This document shows positions 4,746 through 5,438 of a DNA stretch of 5,438 nucleotides, piece after piece; position 1 is the stretch's first letter, and each line of letters opens with the position of its first letter. The position numbers were made by a program, and so were the translations under genes. The DNA is from Acidimicrobiales bacterium (GTDB taxonomy: Bacteria; Actinomycetota; Acidimicrobiia; Acidimicrobiales; RAAP-2): the NCBI GenBank assembly GCA_017883105.1, contig JADGOF010000180.1, positions 1 through 5,438 on the forward strand, in the 5' to 3' direction. The notes under the pieces are model-generated. The model saw only the letters and a program-made list of their open reading frames with translations. It made no database searches and had not been told where the DNA came from.

Positions 4746-5438
4746 ATGCGCGAAGAAGCGGAAGTCCTCGACGTGGCGGTGGCCGACCGGGTGGCCACGC
4801 TCACCCTCAACCGACCCGACTGCAGGAATGCCCTCAACCGTGCCCTTCGCCGGCGTCTTCGCCAAGCCGTGGCCGACCTCGAGGCCGATGATGCCGTGGA
4901 CGTGACGATCCTCACCGGTGCCGACCCTGCTTTCTGCGCCGGGCTGGATCTGAAGGAGTTCGGGACCGCCGACTCGGGCCTGTCCGATTCAGGGATCGTG
5001 ATCGACGGGCCGGACCGCGGACCGCTCGGTGCCCGTGCCAAGCCGGTCATCGGGGCCGTCAACGGAGTGGCGGTCACCGGGGGCATCGAGCTGGCCCTGG
5101 CCTGCGACTTCCTCATCGCCAGCGACCGAGCCCGGTTCGCGGACACCCACGCCCGCGTCGGTGTCCAGCCGGGATGGGGCATGTCGGTGATGCTGCCGGA
5201 GGCGATCGGTGTGCGAAGGGCCCGGGAGATGAGCATCACCGGCAACTACATCGATGCCGACCTGGCGTTCTAGTGGGGCCTGGTCAACCACGTTGTTGCC
5301 CATCACGACCTGGTGCCCTCATGTCGGGCCCTGGCCACTGCCATCGTCTCGAACGACCAGGCGGCGGTCCGTCAGCTGTTGGCCACCTACAACCGGGGGA
5401 TGGCGACCACGTCGGATGATGCGTGGGCCATCGAGGCG
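4746..5438 (+). pseudogene. Enoyl-CoA hydratase/isomerase (crotonase) family gene interrupted by in-frame TAG; runs off right edge
   Basis: Codons 1-175 encode the crotonase core: TLNRPDCRNAL (20-30), the oxyanion-hole loop FCAGLDLKEF (63-72), AVNGVAVTGGIELALACD (104-121) and FADTHARVGVQPGWG (131-145). Codon 176 (5271-5273) is TAG. The same frame then continues for 55 codons to the edge with typical crotonase C-terminal sequence: WGLVNHVVAHHDLV, then AIVSNDQAAVRQLLATYN. No frameshift is involved, so one base change would restore the gene; E (GAG), Q (CAG) or W (TGG) are one step away. E115 matches the first catalytic Glu of classical hydratases (rat Glu144), but the second (rat Glu164) is H135 in THARVG, so simple hydration is doubtful even if intact. 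The class normally acts on acyl-CoA thioesters in the cytoplasm. As written, the product would be 175 aa without the C-terminal helices used for trimer packing. Recent pseudogene, sequencing error and TAG readthrough are all possible. Confidence 0.85.
5271..5273 (+). other. In-frame amber (TAG) codon inside the crotonase gene
   Basis: TAG falls between DADLAF and WGLVNHVV, in the middle of one of the family's best conserved segments. Both sides keep the same frame and the same codon preferences. Other stops in the window are TGA (2056, 3432, 4624) and TAG (3016), so TAG is also used as an ordinary stop here. Confidence 0.9.

Noticed and set aside
4028..5245. Long minus-strand open frame (405 codons) opposite the propeller and crotonase genes
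   Set aside because: It mirrors the sense-strand repeats, crosses a terminator and an intergenic gap, and has low-complexity composition. It is a shadow of the coding strand.
5271..5438. Frameshift as the cause of the early crotonase stop
   Set aside because: The family-like sequence after the stop is in the same frame as before it; only the TAG codon interrupts.

Overview
This GC-rich window with dense codon-biased reading frames looks like chromosomal DNA of a high-GC actinobacterium. The secreted protein built of GYW...DGGVFAFG repeats is a type I associate with Acidimicrobiia (Ilumatobacter/Iamia-like lineages). That placement is inference from gene content; there is no rRNA or tRNA to confirm it.

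Layout. (1) Positions 1-642, minus strand: the start of a gene encoding two CBS domains followed by the N-terminus of a citrate synthase; it runs off the left edge. (2) Positions 643-760: a divergent control region with an AT-rich core. (3) Positions 761-2056, plus: a second citrate synthase, with an N-terminal MerR/excisionase-type helix-turn-helix and all three catalytic residues. (4) Positions 2108-3016, plus: a classical short-chain dehydrogenase/reductase. (5) Positions 3004-3432, plus: a small four-helix membrane protein of the DUF3054 type, overlapping the end of the SDR gene by 13 bp. (6) Positions 3433-3634: a 202-bp gap with a strong hairpin and no gene. (7) Positions 3635-4624, plus: a secreted six-repeat protein, probably a beta-propeller. 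(8) Positions 4625-4745: a gap with a hairpin terminator, a -10 element and a Shine-Dalgarno site. (9) From 4746, plus: a crotonase-fold (enoyl-CoA hydratase family) gene interrupted by an in-frame TAG at codon 176 and continuing in the same frame to the right edge.

Function. Citrate/methylcitrate synthase-like enzymes, an SDR and an acyl-CoA hydratase-family protein fit a setting of acyl-CoA metabolism, but the genes are not one obvious operon. The most distinctive feature is the head-to-head pair of citrate synthase paralogs. One carries a nucleotide-sensing CBS pair and the other a DNA-binding domain, which suggests a metabolic sensor/regulator arrangement.

A second theme is transcription start architecture. 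Three plus-strand genes (761, 2108, 3004) lack a Shine-Dalgarno site and instead have a TANNNT -10 hexamer ending 6-7 nt before the start codon, the geometry of leaderless mRNAs. The genes at 642 (minus), 3635 and 4746 have conventional Shine-Dalgarno sites.
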